NCBI GenBank assembly: GCA_029204225.1
Contig: CM055102.1
Span: 22,656,160-22,720,159 of the forward strand
DNA length: 64,000 bases
Source: Diphasiastrum complanatum
Taxonomy: Eukaryota; Streptophyta; Lycopodiopsida; Lycopodiales; Lycopodiaceae
Direction of reading: 5' to 3'
Shown here: positions 12,360-25,400 of the stretch, piece after piece
How the letters are laid out: every line of letters begins with the position of its first letter
Position numbering within the stretch: the stretch's first letter is position 1
Notes under the pieces: generated by a model
What the model was told of the DNA's origin: nothing
The model's input: only the letters and a program-made list of their open reading frames with translations
The model's database searches: none
Program-made: the position numbers and the translations under genes

Positions 12360-13719
12360 ATGAGACTTTTGCTCCTGTGGCTAAGCTTGTTACTATCAGG
12401 TTGATCATTAGTCTTGCTACAACCTTCACTGGGGAGCTATTCCAACTTGACTTCACAAATGCATTCTTCAATGGTTATTTGGAGGAAGAGATCTACATGA
12501 GGCAACCCGAGGGCTTCATCAAGGCAAAGCATGAAGGAAAGTTGTGTTATTTGAAGAAGAGCCTTTATGGGCTCAAGCAAGCACCTAGAGCATGGTACTC
12601 TAGGCTAAACTATTTTCTCATTTCCATCAATTTTGTAATGAGTGCCTATGATCCATCATTGTATATAAGTTTTCATGATGGCATGATCATTATTCTTGTT
12701 TTGTATTTAGATGACATTATCTTGAGTGGTAATGATCTAGATGGAATAAGAGATGTAAAAATTGCTTTAGCAAAAGAGTTTAAGATGGTAGATCTCGGCC
12801 TATTGAGCTTCATTCTTGGAATAGAGGTCATTAGAGGATGTTATTTTAGCTTCATTTGTCAATCTAAATATGCTACATCCATCCTATATAGATTTGGAAT
12901 GAAGAATTGTAAAGGCATTGAGACACCAATGGAGCAACATGTAAAAGCATCTATTGGTTGTGATGAAGCATCCTGGAGGACATTACATTATATAGAAGGC
13001 TTATTGGCTCCTTGATCTATTTATCTATAACTAGACCTGATCTTAGTTATAGTGTTGGAAAGTTAAGCCAATTCATGCAAAGTCCTCTAGTTTCACATTG
13101 GAAGATGGCCAAAAGAGTTCTTAGATACATTTCATTCACTAAGAATTTTGGTATTTTATATAAAGGAACTAATCTTGGCTTAAGAGCCTATAGTGACTCG
13201 GATTTTGCAGGTGACAAAGTGGATAGAAGATCAATAAGTGCCTTTGCCACCTTTCTATGTGATGGAGTAGTATCATGGCTTTCCAAAAAGCAAGATACCA
13301 TCTCCCTATCTTCCACAGAATCCGAATACAAGGCCTTGACATGAACATGCAAGGAGGTCTTGTGGCTCAAAAGACTATTGGTGGAGCTTCATGTCATGGA
13401 GGAGGAGATCCCTATCATCTATTGTGACAACCAATCAGCCCAATCACTTGCAACTAATCCTACATTCCATGCAAGGAGCAAACACATCGAAATTGCTCAT
13501 CATTTCGTGATGGAAAAATTGCAAGCTAAAGAGATCAAGCTCCAACATGTGCCATCATCACGTTGCTTGGCTGATTTGTTTACTAAACCTTTACCTAAAG
13601 ATTCATTTGTCAAGCTTAGATCTTCAATTGGAGTTATTGATAAAAGCATTGTGATCTCCAAGGCTAGATTTGAGAAGGAGTGTGAAAAATTGCCTACATT
13701 GGCAAATCTAGCCATGTAG
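12360..13719 (+). pseudogene. copia reverse transcriptase and RNase H, 5'-truncated
   Basis: Starts abruptly inside reverse transcriptase with 'DETFAPVAKLVTIR', then 'FQLDFTNAFFNGYLEEEIYM', 'KKSLYGLKQAPRAWY' and the active box 'LYLDDIILSGN' (12704-12735), keeping both catalytic Asp. A short stop/frameshift sits near 13014. RNase H follows: 'YSDSDFAGDKVDRRS', 'WLSKKQDTISLSSTESEY' (13270-13330), a TGA at 13342, then 'YCDNQSAQSLATNPTFH' and 'DLFTKPLPKDSF'. The last frame runs into the 3' LTR, ending at 13717-13719. About two thirds of pol is missing at the 5' side. Confidence 0.9.
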
Positions 13720-14371
13720 AATATTGTACATTTTGTCAATATTGTTTGTTGGTTACTTGAATGGCCAAAGTGCCACTTGTACATACACACCTAAAGTAGG
13801 TTACCACGAGTCAAGAGGAGTGGTTGTGTCTATTTGGTAGTGATTCCTACTTTGTAGGATCTAGACCATGATTTATGATGAGATTTGTACCTACCATGCA
13901 CCTACCAAGCATGACTCTTGGATCTAGGCTAGGGTTTTCACATTAGGGCAAGAAAGTGGAGTCTACTTCCTTATTACATGCTGGATTTTCACCTAACTTT
14001 GCCAAGGAAGTGTGTTTTACTATGTATTCCCATTCTCCATAGTGAGAAGATAGAAACTTTTTGGAGCCTCAAGGAGAAACTCAAGTTTCCTAGTTTTGTA
14101 TGGTGATTACTCTTGATTTCCAATGAAACCCAGCTTTGGCACTTTGTAAACATTGTCTACAGGCCGTACTACAGCCTTATTTCCACACGTGTGGAGTTGG
14201 ATTATACTATTTGATCAATGCTTTGATGGTCTCTACTTGTTTCCTATCAAGCTACTAAACTAGATCTTGTTTTTTGATGACTAGTTTCTGATAGATTGTT
14301 TAACAAGCATACAACCACCTTGTGGATCATTCAAAGATCCATTTATGGTCCTTAGTATTGTACTTTTCACA
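13681..14371 (+). repeat. 3' LTR of inner copia element
   Basis: 691 bp, TGTGAAAA...TTTTCACA, preceded by a purine run (GAGAAGGAG, 13672-13680) that would prime plus-strand synthesis. Matches 10376-11065. Confidence 0.93.
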
Positions 14372-14376
14372 AGGAC
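14372..14376 (+). repeat. target-site duplication AGGAC (right)
   Basis: Right copy of the 5-bp duplication flanking the inner copia element. Confidence 0.9.
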
Positions 14377-14539
14377 AAATAGGACTTTATGTGAAAGTTC
14401 TAAAGCCATGAGGTTAAGTGCTAATCTTGATAAACCATTTTGGGATCAAGCTTTGTTGTGTGCCAATTTCTTGTGCAATAGGTGGCCGAGTGCTATTTGG
14501 AAGGATACCTTTTGAGATGCTATTCAAAAGGAGGCCAAG

Positions 14540-14665
14540 AGTCAAGCCAAGGTTAGGTGTACCTTTCACATACCTCAAAATCCTTTTACAACTAATCAAA
14601 AAATTACAAGAGTGGCAGAGTAGCCACGACCTAAAGTGTATTTGCTAACGTCATGCCATCAGATC
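14540..14665 (-). pseudogene. copia fragment (block before RNase H)
   Basis: Minus-strand reading '(S)CKRILRYVKGTPNLGLT' at about 14545-14610 is the copia block linking reverse transcriptase and RNase H. It abuts the antisense side of the outer integrase fragment, so this is a rearrangement junction rather than one collinear element. Confidence 0.7.
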
Positions 14666-14840
14666 AGACATCTGTACTTTTGGGTACTTGCATGATCTCG
14701 CTGGTACTCTTTGGAGTGTGAAAGGCAAGAGAAGGTTTCGCGACGTTGGTTTCATGTTGGTCGTCTGTCTTTTCTCGTATTGGACCGCAAAAGATTCTCA
14801 TGCTAGACCGCAAAAGATTTTCGTTCGTGAATCTTTTGTG

Positions 14841-14957
14841 TTCGCGAACTGTTCGTGTTCTTCTCCTTTGAGATTCATGTTTGCGAACCGTTTATGTTCG
14901 TCTCCTTTGACTTTTGTGTTCGCAAACCGTTCATCTTCGTGTTTCGTGTCAGGCGGA
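14841..14957 (+). repeat. 39-bp tandem repeat, three copies
   Basis: Three imperfect copies starting at 14841, 14880 and 14919, each beginning TT(C/T)GC(G/A)AAC. The period is exactly 39 bp, so the frame is kept across copies, but no gene is recognised. Confidence 0.75.
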
Positions 14958-15051
14958 GGGCTGAAAACATTTTGTTTCTTCAGCTCCCTCACAAAGCATG
15001 ATAGTTCTACGATCTCGAGACTGCTCCTCTGTCTCTCAAAGAGTCCTTTGT

Positions 15052-15262
15052 CTAGAGATTTGTGAAGACGTTAGCAACCATGTCTTTCATTCCGATGAAG
15101 GTGGTCTGTAGCATCTTCTTTTCAATTAGATCCCTGATCAAGTGGTACTTGATCACAATGTGCTTCATTCTGAAATGGAACACAAGATCCTTTGTCAAGT
15201 GTATTGCAGAGGTGTTGTCCATCTGCAAGACTAGAAGTTCGTTCCTTGTTTCGTCCAATTCG
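15052..15262 (-). pseudogene. copia RNase H C-terminal fragment
   Basis: Minus-strand frame with 'VLQMDNTSAIHLTKDLVFH', 'KHIVIKYHLIRDLIE' and 'DMVANVFTNL', the end of a copia RNase H (normally DNQSAI...KHIDI.YHF....AD.FTK.L). A short isolated piece. The block at 14540-14665, which should precede it on this strand, lies after it, so the two pieces are separate or rearranged. Confidence 0.85.
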
Positions 15263-15313
15263 ATCTATTGCTTGTAGGGTTTTAGTCTATTGCTGTCTTT
15301 TATGCTTCATTGA

Positions 15314-15316
<3 letters not shown>

Positions 15317-15400
<84 letters not shown>
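15317..15400. repeat. (AT)n microsatellite
   Basis: About 84 bp of uninterrupted AT dinucleotides. It generates spurious Ile/Tyr open frames on both strands. Confidence 0.97.
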
Positions 15401-15401
<1 letters not shown>

Positions 15402-15560
15402 CAGACATGAGGGTTCGGGCCGGACGTGGCCTTTTCGCGTCCGTGTCCGACGCCCGGACCCGGATGCGTCCGACCCCCGGACGAGGGGTCAAACATGTCC
15501 AGCGTCCAGAGGCGGATGTGTCCGGGGCCCTGAACGCCTCCGGGCCCCAGACGCATTTTT
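15401..15560. other. GC-rich island of short degenerate repeats
   Basis: A strongly GC-rich 160-bp patch in AT-rich surroundings, with recurring GTCCGAC/CCGGAC words and many CpG. No gene is recognised. It ends in a poly-T/poly-A run (15548-15576). Confidence 0.6.
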
Positions 15561-15625
15561 TTTTTTAAAAAAAAAAGGGCGTGCGGGCAGCGGAACAGTT
15601 CGCAGAAGCTTGAGCAGCCCGAGAA

Positions 15626-15747
<122 letters not shown>

Positions 15748-16024
15748 ATGGTGTGTGTGTGTGTGTGTGTGATGAGTTCTATGTGTGTGTGTGTGATGAT
15801 TTATGTGTGTGTGTGTGGGTTAGTTGATTTGTGTATGCACAGATGTGTGTGTGTGTGTAAGAGAGAGAGGAAGAGACAGAGAGGGTGAGAGACAAAGAGA
15901 GAGAGGATTTGTGTGTGTGTGCACGCGTGTACGAGACATGGTGTGTGTGTATGAGTTTAGGGTTTGTGTGCTTGGGTTTGGGGTTTAGAGAAGAGAGAGA
16001 GAGAGATATTAGATTTGTGTGCTT

Positions 16025-17290
<1,266 letters not shown>

Positions 17291-17342
17291 GGGATCCAGC
17301 AGATCAGCGATGAGGGACAGCAAGGTGCGATGGAGCCAGCAG

Positions 17343-17495
<153 letters not shown>

Positions 17496-17498
17496 AAG

Positions 17499-17535
17499 CT
17501 TTATTAATGTCTTTTCCATGCCAAAAGGCATATAA
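17499..17535 (-). terminator. LINE 3' end: hairpin plus AATAAA
   Basis: On the LINE strand ATGCC-TTTT-GGCAT (17518-17531) forms a 5-bp stem with a 4-base loop, 12 nt upstream of AATAAA (17500-17505), next to the (TC)n tract. The same arrangement closes the copies at 21519, 42533, 50496 and, mutated, 16153 and 49319. It probably serves as polyadenylation signal and reverse-transcriptase recognition site. Confidence 0.7.
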
Positions 17536-17690
17536 GACTAGTAAATGTACATGTCAAGTATGTGGTAACCATAGGAGCATATGAAATGTCTCCAAAACAG
17601 TAACAAAAGTAGCAATCTAGAGTTAAAGTTATAAACTGAAATAGATGTGATGCTATTAAAAACATGTGGGAGCATGTATACTGCTAACAG

Positions 17691-18455
17691 TCATGAGAGA
17701 GGTATGACGCTATCATCTAGTCCTGTCCTGTTGGTGCTGATGCTATGGAAGCATGTAATATGGCCTGCGGCATGAAGGGCCACTGGTGGTCTCTGACGTT
17801 GTCTAAGAGGATGAAGAGGTATCCTCGTGATAGGTCGAGTAGCTCGTGCAGCAACATGGGTATGTGTGGGACGCTGTCTCTGGTCTCTGTGGGCAAGTAG
17901 GTCATCATCATCGTCATCAAAACATCCTCTCCTCCTGGAGAAGAAAGAAGTGATCTGAGGCTGAGAAACCTGACTCGGCTGGGTTGTCTGATACAAATCT
18001 TGTCGTAGTATAAACATCTCTCGTATCATGAGCTCCACGCATCGGGAATCCTCATAAGCTATGAGCGATCGTAAGGTGACAGGTGTGTCTCGAAACAAAC
18101 AGTGGTATCTCCCTCTGATCTCATAATATACCGAGCACCTAAAGAAAAAGTGTTCCTCTGACTCCACCTCCTCTAAAGAGCATAACTGGCAAATCTGCTC
18201 CTCTCTCGGGGTACCCTGGAATCTACCAGTCTCAATAGCCAACTGATGTGATGATACACGGAACTGTCCCAATGTAAATCTGAGGCAATGTGATAGTCTC
18301 AAGTCCAAATAATACGGTAAGACCGGGAACCTGGCTATGTCAAGCTTAATAAAATGAGTCCAGTAGTAGCCGGGTTTAACCCCAAGCTGTCTCCCCCAAG
18401 TACGGTCGAGATATGCCCGATATAAGATGCGCCTGATATACTGATGAGTACTTGA
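17691..18455 (-). pseudogene. LINE ORF2 C-terminal zinc-knuckle-like domain
   Basis: 'HCLRFTLGQFRVSSHQLAIE', then 'EEQICQLCSLEEVESEEHFF' and 'RCSVYYEIRGRYHCLF', a C-x2-C...H...C arrangement like the zf-RVT end of plant LINEs. It is followed by a run of six Asp (17906-17925) and an Arg/His-rich tail ('HTHVAARATRPITR'), stop at 17691-17693. The same domain, Asp run and HTHVAAR motif recur at 49705-50340, so the acidic tract is a family character. Probable nucleic-acid binding; role not proven. Confidence 0.8.
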
Positions 18456-18560
18456 GAGGAGCTCTGTTATGGAGATACCAAATGACTCAAGGAGGAAATG
18501 GGATGCCTGAGAGAACCACGATAGTCGATAACCCTGGCATGAAGAAAGTGCCAGCTGCCT

Positions 18561-20036
18561 CTACAAACCCTCTCTGGTCGAGGATACTAGTACTACATCA
18601 TCCGCATAAAGGAGAATAGCAATCAGAATGGTGCCAAGTCTACAGCCACCCCCGCCACACTGTGAGATGACTCGCTCTAACTCATCAATATACAATCCAA
18701 AAAAAATCGGTGAAAGAGAGCATTGGTGTTTCACCCTCATGGTGCTCCAAATGTGATCAAATAGGCCACTGCTATGTCGGAAACATCCCAAGACCTTCTC
18801 ATAAAGAGCCATCACTGCTAAAGCAATATCTTTGGAGAAACCAAGGTCACGAAGTCTCTGAATGAGCAGGGAGCGTGGTACAGAATCGAAGGCTATCTTG
18901 AAATCTACAAAACAGTAGTAAACTCTCTCTTTCCTGTACTTAGCTTCCTCGATCAAGGCTCGAAGTGTAAAAATATGGTCAGTGGTAGAATAATGAGATC
19001 GGAAACCTTCATGCCCCAATGCATGTAATCTCCGAGCTTCCGCCTCTGAACTCACTACAGACTGGAGTATGGTACCATAGAGCTTCGTGAGAACCTGTCC
19101 GATCATGATGGTGCAGTAATTACCAGGAATCATGGGATCACCATTTTTATGAATAGGGTGGATGATGTTGGTGCACCAGGATGAGGGGAAACCAGAGACA
19201 ACGGCGGAATTGAGGAGAGTGACTAGTGTGGGAGCAAGGAGGTCAGAAGCATAGGTTAGGAGTTCAGATTCAAGGTCCTCAATATCTCTTGCTTTATGGG
19301 ACTTCATTCTCTTGATGGCCGTAAGTACCATGTGAGATGTGAAGAAGGTGAACTCAGAGGGGCGTGGGGAGATAGAGATGGGTGAGTCAGTGGGTATGGT
19401 ATATAGTCTGGTAGCGTATTCGGTCGATATGCGAAGGTCATCCAGGAGGGGTGGTGGAGCACGAGGGATAAACTCATGCCAAAAGGCGCCTGAAGAGGAA
19501 CTGAAGAGAAGATCAACAAGACGCGTTCCTTCGAAGTCATCATAGATACGCTTTTTTCGGCGGAGTGTGCGACGGTAAGAGCGCCTGGTGGAGTGGAGGA
19601 GATGAGAATCATGAGTGCGGGCATGGGTGACAAGCTGATGAAGAGAGCGACATTCAGCATCATACCATGAGGGGTGTGGGGGTCGTATTGATGAGGAGCG
19701 GGTGCCTCTGCTTTTATGGGGTTTAGATGGAAAAGCAAGGGAAGCAGCGGTATGAAGAGAAGTGCTAAGAAAGGCAGCTTGAGTCTTGACTGTACTATTG
19801 CGAGGGAAGGAATGGAGCAAGGAGGTTAGGGTCTTCTGGTAGACTGGTGTATAGAGAAAACTGAATGTATACTTGGGTGCCCGTGTAAGCAGGAGGTGTG
19901 AGGGTGGCTGGGGAGGTGGGAGGCAGCCGATAACGAAGGAGAGAAAGGAATGATCAGAGAGAGTGGTGGGAGATACATGAAAATCAGAGATGAGAGGTAT
20001 GGAAGATGGTGATCCCAACAACACTATGTCCACCAC
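18561..20036 (-). pseudogene. LINE ORF2 reverse transcriptase
   Basis: An uninterrupted 491-residue frame. It begins with the end of the endonuclease, passes a Ser/Pro-rich linker ('AAFLSTSLHTAASLAFPSKP', 'WYDAECRSLH'), and enters the RT: 'WCTNIIHPIHKNGD' and 'NYCTIMI' (19170-19100), 'GHEGFRSHYSTTDHIFTL', 'VDFKIAFDSVPRSLL' (first catalytic Asp), 'SLSPIFFGLYIDEL', and 'ILLYADDVVLVSS' (about 18620-18575) with the paired aspartates. Normally this would be YR.I and KQGCPLSP; here Cys-Thr-Ile and 'VKHQCSLSP' show decay. The frame ends just after the active site at a deletion, losing the thumb. Confidence 0.88.
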
Positions 20037-20540
20037 TGTGAGGGTGACAAGTATAACTGTCAGATTTTGGCCAACAAGTTAGGCCTTTGTAAATGGCTAA
20101 CTCATGGGCCTCTCCAAACTGCAATAAATACTCACCGTAAAGGGGTAGTAGGTCCCAAGCTGTCCTCTGAGTAAAGGACGAAGACTCTGGAGGAAAATAG
20201 CAGGCTGCCACAAAGAGGTCCCTGTCCAACCCAATATCTTGCTCAACAATATGAATCCATATATACCGTGCATGCTCGTCGTGTCTGATGAACTCAATGT
20301 TCGGATGAAGAGACTCTCTATATAAACATGCAACACCTCCGGATCCATGACCGCTAGCTGATCTAGTCTCAAGTCTGTACACGGAATCCCATTTGTATCC
20401 TAGAAAAATAGGTAATCCTCTCTCCTGACTCTCATGAGTCTCCATAAAGAGCAGTAAATCACTGTCAGTGATGAAATCAATCAAGTCGCCAGCAATGGAA
20501 GATGAGTGTAAACCATCATAGTTCTATACTCCAATCCGGA
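19985..20540 (-). pseudogene. LINE ORF2 AP-endonuclease domain, defective
   Basis: The frame starts 'NYDGLHSS' (about 20520), then 'DLLLFMETHESQ', which holds the catalytic Glu, then 'GSGGVACLYRESLHP' and 'DLFVAACYFPPESS'. In a sister copy (43861-43920) this is followed by 'ILLVGDFNART'. Here the sequence jumps straight to 'LLQFGEAHELAIYKG', so the GDFN catalytic segment is deleted. The final block 'GSPSSIPLISDFHVSPTTLSDHSF', with the terminal Asp-His, is retained in the next frame near 20025-19950. The enzyme nicks target DNA to prime reverse transcription; this copy should be inactive. Confidence 0.82.
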
Positions 20541-20591
20541 GATGGTGTGGGTGGGGCCCCGGGGCACTCCCGAACTCGGGGACCCCAGATC

Positions 20592-21365
20592 CCTAGTACT
20601 GGGAGCTGCTAGGTGCGCTGTCAAGAAAATGCACTCGTCCATCTCGGTAAATGACTCGTCTGCCAGACTCATGGGCTACCTGAAAGGCCTTACGTCTCTC
20701 CTCTACATGGATATATGTGAGGTCGTCGTCCATATAGATAGTGGTACCACGTTGCTTAGCTCTGCACCACAAAGCATTTCGACGACTCTCGAGGGAAGTG
20801 AAACAAAGAATGAGTGTGGCTGCATCTCTAGTGGTCTCCATGTGGTGTCTGATCCCTCTGTCCTGTGCCCGAGAGTGATGTTGAGAAAGCATTTAGCTTC
20901 AGCCGATGCATCTTGTGTATCTAGAACTCCACGAACTCTAATATTGTGGGCTTTTTGGTCTCGAGATTTCTCTTCCGAGATGGTGGCTGAGATAACTGAG
21001 GAGATGGGAGCACTGAGTTTGGTGCCCTTTTTCAAAACTGATGCCCAGGAAAAGTGTTGCTTCTCAATCTTGGTTTCTAGCTCATGTAGCATATTGGTGG
21101 TGGATTCCGAAGCTGCGGCCTGTTTGATTCCAATGGATTGTTTGAGTGAGGCAACCTTGGACTACAATAGCTTCTTCTCGTTGATCAAAGAAGTAAGCGT
21201 TCGTTTCAACTGTGAAATTTCATACCGCAAAAACTGGAAATTTTCCTTGAATTGATCAATCTGCCAAGATGAAAAAAGTTGAATTGATTTAGAAGGCATA
21301 TACGGAATATTGGCTATAGACTGTGGTGTCGTGAAGGAGGAAGAGTGAGCAATGATCAGTGTGGG
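20592..21365 (-). pseudogene. LINE ORF1 protein
   Basis: Coiled-coil start ('WQIDQFKENFQFLRYEIS', about 21265-21200), a TAG near 21164, then 'KIEKQHFSWASVLKKG', 'KAHNIRVRGVLDTQDASAEA' (about 20950-20890). After a frameshift comes 'AATLILCFTSLESRRNALW' and 'YMDDDLTYIHVEERRKA' (20740-20690), ending 'RVHFLD...SSSQY' with the stop at 20592-20594. Related to but distinct from the ORF1 of the two half-LINEs. RNA-binding chaperone role by family. Confidence 0.8.
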
Positions 21366-22617
<1,252 letters not shown>

Positions 22618-22639
22618 TTTACAAATTGGAGGATGAACC

Positions 22640-25400
22640 TTCAACGATGGACAGAAGTGATGGGACAAGTGCAAACAGTCAGGGTAGAGCAGCGATAATG
22701 GGCCAGCATGGGCAGCAGGGCAGCGATGGAGGGCCAGTAACATCCGCAATGGAGGGTGCCAACAGCAGCACGATGGAGGCTAGTAGTGGCAGCGAAGGAT
22801 GCCAGCAGATGGACGCGATGGAGCTAGGCCATCGCTGCAGGTGGAGTGTGATGGAGATCCGCCAGAGAGAGATGGTCCCTCGTCCCATTTGGGATGAGGT
22901 GGAGTTGATGCCCGACAAAAGGTGGCATTGCCCTTTTTGTCGAAAGCAGTTCACAGGGAACGCCTCTCGAGTTCGAGCACATTTGGGAGGATTGTGAGTC
23001 CAACCGACGGGGGGACGCTACGGGATCAGCGTTTGTATGGTCATCCCCTCTACGGAGAGGGCTCGCATTCTCGAGGAATATGTCGAGCCAGGTGCTGAGC
23101 CCGGCGAGCCATCCATAGATGTCATGGACTCTATTTCCACTGGTGCACCCACTGCCACCGCCCCTACCACTGGTACACCCACCGCCACCGCCCCCACCCC
23201 CACCACCGCATCCACATCTGCACCTGCCACCGCCTCCGCCTCCGCCACAACCACCCCCACCCCCTCCGCCAGTACTCCCCATGGATCCACAGCCTCCACT
23301 GCTACACCTACGCCTGTTCCATCACCGTCAAATCTACACAATCCATCTACATCCTCCGCTTTCCAGGTCTGCGTCATCCATCCACATCCTCCTAGCCATC
23401 CACATCCCGAGGCACTAGACAAATGTCCATGTCGGGATCTTTCAGAGTGGGGTAGGACAGAGAGGCCACCAGGACCATAGCACAGATGTTCTATGACCTG
23501 AACCTCTCCTTTATCATGGCATCATCGTGCATCTTTCGAGAGGCTATCTCGAAAGCTGTAGTCTGCGGGCCCGGCTACACACCACCCATAGCCAATGCAC
23601 TACGCGGCTCTTTGCTCCAAGAGCGGGTTGCATCAGTCAGAGGGAGACTAGCTGCACTGCAGGAGGCTTGGGATAGATACGGCTGTTCCATCATGGCTGA
23701 TGGGTGTACTGATCGTCGTAGACTTCCACTCATCAACGTGATTGTTTCTGGTTGTTACGGTTCCATGTTCCTGCGCAGCATCGACGCCTCCGAGGCAGGG
23801 AAAGTGCATTCAGTCGAGTACATTTATGGCATCATTCGTGCAGCGATAGAGGAGGTCGGGCCACAGAGCATTGTCTAGGTACAATTTTCTTTTATTAGTT
23901 GCTTGGTCATTTACTGCTTAATGTTGATACAAAGGTTTTGCACAATTTTTGACTGATTGCAATGTGTTTCCAAGCTATGAACCGATCGTGTGAACGTATT
24001 GCGAAAGGTTCTGACGGACAATGCGTCCAACTACCACGGTATGGGGGAGCTTCTTATGGCAGAGTACCCCTCCATTGTGTGGACTCCATGTGCCGCACAC
24101 TCACTAGACCTCCTCCTGCATTCCATCGGGCGCCTGCCTTGGGTCAGTGAGATTCTCACGAGGGCACTTGCAGTTGTGGACTTTGTCACATGCAAGCGCC
24201 ACATGACTGCCCTTTTCCGCACATTCAGCAGGTAAGATGCTACTTATTTTTTGGCTTGTTCAAGATGCTTCTTTTTTTTTGGCTCGTTTCATGTGTGCCT
24301 CTCATTCCGTTTGTCAATGTAGCCTCGACTTGAAGAAGCACGCTCGCACTCGCTTCACCTACCAGTTCATCATGCTTGAGTAGCTACACAAGCTCAAGGG
24401 TGATTGTGTGGTTCATGGCTACTTTTGCAGAGTTCACCGCCATGGACTTGTCCACAACCCCAGAGGGTTTGGCCTTCCACAACATCCTCTTCATGGAGCC
24501 TTTCTGGGTGGATATGCAACAACTGATGGATGTCATGCACCCCATCTACTCTGTTCTGAGGCTCGTTGATCACGAGGGGTGCACGATGGGCCTCATTTAT
24601 GAGTTTATGGACCGCATAGGCGAGTCTCTCCAGCGTTCTGAGCTAGACGGTGCCAGGTATAACCTTTTTTCGTCTCACCATCCTTACTTCCATTTTGCAC
24701 TCTGTTTCGTATTATTGTCGCAACACGATGGTATGTAATTGTTGCTTCCACATGGTATGGTCCACAGGTTGGAGTCTATCAGGCGGTTGTGGCGGCGACG
24801 ATGGGATAAGTTTCACTGGCCCATTCACAGTGTGGCCCACATACTGCATCCGCTGTTTCAGAGCGAGAGGCAGTATGACGATGTAGAACTGCGTGCAGAC
24901 TGGTTCTCATACATCCGCAGCGACACTGGTATCCGCAGCAGGCTCGAGGAGCAGAGGCTCAGTTATAGGTAAACTCTTGTTCTGTCGTATGCTGTCGTTC
25001 ATTCAATTTCCCTGTGCGGGCTCAAATGTACTCACACTCATCGCTGCTCAACTACAGGCACTGTCTAGGGCTGTTCGGTGAGGACCTTGCACGTGTCCAA
25101 GAGAACAGGCTCTTGTCTGTATCATGGTGAGAGAGCTACGATGCTGGACAGCCAGATCTGAGGACGCTCGCGCTCCGAGTCCTTTCACAGGTATGTTGTC
25201 TAATCTCATTCATCCAACCAATTTTCGCATTTTCTCTACAAGGTCGGTACTCACTCGAGTGGTTGCCAATTAATGCAGGACTGTTCTGCTTGTGTGTGCA
25301 AGCGGAATTGGTCAACGTTCAGCCTTGTTCACATGAACAGACGGAACCGTTTGACGACTGAGCGATGCAATGACTTGGTGTACTGCAACACCAACACCAG
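22640..25400 (+). pseudogene. hAT-superfamily transposase, multi-exon, broken
   Basis: A plus-strand hAT transposase with introns still readable. The first exon (to about 22995) carries a BED-type zinc finger ('WHCPFCRKQFTGNASRVRAH'). A low-complexity Pro/Thr linker follows (23119-23330). DUF659 exon 23485-23878: 'IMADGCTDRRRLPLINVI'. Then 24008-24231 ('VLTDNASNYHGMGELLM', 'WTPCAAHSLDLLL'), 24323-24656, 24768-24968, 25058-25190 and 25279-25400 with the dimerisation motif 'CKRNWSTFSLVHMNRRNRL'. Introns are GT-AG: 23879-24007, 24232-24322, 24657-24767, 24969-25057, 25191-25278. Lesions: CAG to TAG at 23876, TGG to TGA at 25128, a frameshift near 24395. An LTR truncates the C-terminus. Terminal inverted repeats were not found. 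Confidence 0.88.
23119..23330 (+). repeat. CCACCG-rich minisatellite within the hAT gene
   Basis: Degenerate CACC/CCGCC repeats encoding a Pro/Thr/Ala linker between BED finger and DUF659. The antisense strand gives a spurious Gly-rich open frame. Confidence 0.75.

Larger units (their letters stand above)
10376..14371 (+). mobile_element. inner Ty1/copia element, internally deleted, complete LTRs
   Basis: A whole insertion of 3,996 bp: 5' LTR 10376-11065, tRNA-iMet primer site 11066-11077, gag, then reverse transcriptase/RNase H, polypurine tract, 3' LTR 13681-14371, and AGGAC duplications on both sides. The LTRs differ by roughly two dozen positions by eye (about 3-4%), so the insertion is younger than its surroundings. 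The inside is deleted: gag is fused to the middle of reverse transcriptase near 12350, removing the gag zinc knuckle, protease and integrase. It could move only with enzymes from a relative. It landed inside an older copia integrase. Confidence 0.93.
10340..14535 (+). pseudogene. outer copia integrase, split by a nested insertion
   Basis: The two flanks of the inner element join in frame. 10352-10375 reads '(N)GVAER', and after the inner element 14372-14535 continues 'TNRTLCESSKAMRL' then 'DKPFWDQALLCANFL'. This is the copia integrase block holding the catalytic Glu, nearly identical to 5676-5800. Between the outer primer site (10141) and this block only about 200 bp remain, so gag, protease and the integrase start had already been lost. 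Coding resemblance ends near 14535, where antisense copia sequence begins. Confidence 0.82.

Noticed and set aside
19304-19738. 144-residue minus-strand open frame overlapping the LINE reverse transcriptase
   Set aside because: Shadow of the 491-residue ORF2 frame in another phase.
22824-23422. Gly- and Val-rich open frames on the minus strand
   Set aside because: They are antisense to the Pro/Thr-coding minisatellite of the hAT transposase; no independent motif.
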